Source: Candidatus Cloacimonadota bacterium (GTDB taxonomy: Bacteria > Hydrothermota > E44-bin80). Taken from it: a DNA stretch of 21,740 nt. This document shows positions 21,465 to 21,740 of this stretch, one piece after another. Position 1 is the stretch's first letter. Each line of letters begins with the position of its first letter. The notes under the pieces were generated by a model that worked only from the letters and a program-made list of their open reading frames with translations, did no database searches and was not told where the DNA came from. A program made the translations under genes and the position numbers. Location of the stretch: the NCBI GenBank assembly GCA_004376305.1, contig SOKD01000309.1, positions 1 through 21,740 of the forward strand, written 5' to 3'.

Positions 21465-21511
21465 TTTACCGAAAGAGCTCTGGCTTTAGCAACCAGAGCT
21501 CTTTCGGTAAA
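21465..21511. terminator. Perfect 19-bp inverted repeat, terminator or leader hairpin
   Basis: Arms 21465-21483 and 21493-21511 are exact complements over 19 bp around a 9-nt loop. No T-run follows on the plus strand (it reads ACCGGG), so it is not a textbook terminator. It lies 21 nt after the lipoprotein stop and 16 nt before the next ATG, right against the ribosome site of that gene. Confidence 0.65.
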
Positions 21512-21527
21512 ACCGGGAGAGACCGAT

Positions 21528-21740
21528 ATGAACAAAAGTTTTTCCGCTCCCTGGGGGATACCTCTTAAGATAACAACAGCTTTTTCAGTTTTGCTACTCC
21601 TTGGTGTTGCGCTCATCGGTTTACTGGCAGGTCCCAGAGAAGGAACGGCTGGTAATATCTGGTATCTGAGCATGATTGGATCGCCTCTCTGTATTCTTAT
21701 TGGTTTAGTTTTTTTTATGGTTCGGGGATACGTGCTGTCC
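21528..21740 (+). CDS. Membrane protein, 5' part only (possible bacterial PH-domain protein)
   Basis: 71 codons to the window edge, still open. ATG 21528 follows GGGAGA. The sequence begins NKSFSAPWGIPLKITT, then a membrane helix (about 17-34, FSVLLLLGVALIGLLAG), a short loop with PREGTAGNIW, a second membrane helix (about 46-65) and RGYVLS at the edge. Two helices followed by a GYxL-type phrase is the usual start of membrane-anchored bacterial PH-domain proteins; that identification is tentative because the domain itself is outside the window. Its translation start lies directly behind the 19-bp hairpin. Confidence 0.65.
   Translation, partial: MNKSFSAPWGIPLKITTAFSVLLLLGVALIGLLAGPREGTAGNIWYLSMIGSPLCILIGLVFFMVRGYVLS

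Noticed and set aside
21383..21673. 96-codon frame on the minus strand at the right edge
   Set aside because: It runs antisense to the 19-bp hairpin and the membrane-protein start, which has a ribosome site and clear membrane helices.

Overview
The window reads as ordinary bacterial chromosome from an uncultured, moderately AT-rich lineage that uses the standard bacterial code (UGA is a true stop in several genes). Gene density is high, most genes have strong AGGAGG-type ribosome sites, and I can read ten sigma70-type promoters with a TTGACA-like -35 box, most with a 17-bp spacer and a clear -10 box. The large Alu-containing SRP RNA, a tandem-domain ThyX-like protein, a TrpB2-type tryptophan synthase, a stand-alone GMP synthetase ATP-pyrophosphatase subunit and REP/MITE-like palindromes suggest a thermophilic or anaerobic candidate-phylum bacterium (WOR-3-like is my guess). 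That assignment is inference, not demonstrated.

Layout. 1-1320 (minus strand): a two-gene lipoprotein operon with a strong promoter, a palindromic operator candidate and a terminator; the second gene is broken by an in-frame UGA. 1417-4079 (minus): the classic dnaX-ybaB-recR cluster. 4292-4642 (minus): large SRP RNA directly abutting tRNA-Pro(GGG), behind its own promoter and divergent from nadC (plus). 5584-9551 (minus): a five-gene run hsp20-hspR-htrA-sigma-lytM from one visible promoter, which looks like an envelope and protein-quality stress operon that also carries a sigma70 factor. 9675-13668 (minus): a small helical protein, a double-domain ThyX-like protein, a nitroreductase, and a clan GH-A glycoside hydrolase. 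The intergenic stretches 12161-12417 and 13723-13921 are filled with palindromes, the latter a MITE-like element with terminal inverted repeats and a likely target duplication. 13988-21740 (plus): a membrane-embedded spermidine-synthase-like protein, thioredoxin, a secreted SGGAHCC protein, TrpB2, a small ORF, the GMP synthetase subunit, a beta-propeller-like lipoprotein, and the start of a membrane protein that runs off the end.

The most interesting signals are these: (i) three genes (nadC, the glycoside hydrolase, the SpeE-like gene) whose ATG lies only 6-7 nt after the -10 box and that lack a ribosome site, so their mRNAs are probably leaderless in a genome where most genes have strong Shine-Dalgarno sites; (ii) the SRP RNA whose 3' terminal helix ends exactly at the tRNA 5' end; (iii) the heat-shock operon carrying HspR, a sigma factor and a LytM protein with lost zinc ligands; (iv) a ThyX-like fusion in which each half keeps a different part of the catalytic signature; (v) a family of dispersed structured repeats. 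I saw no CRISPR array, phage, transposase or defence locus.
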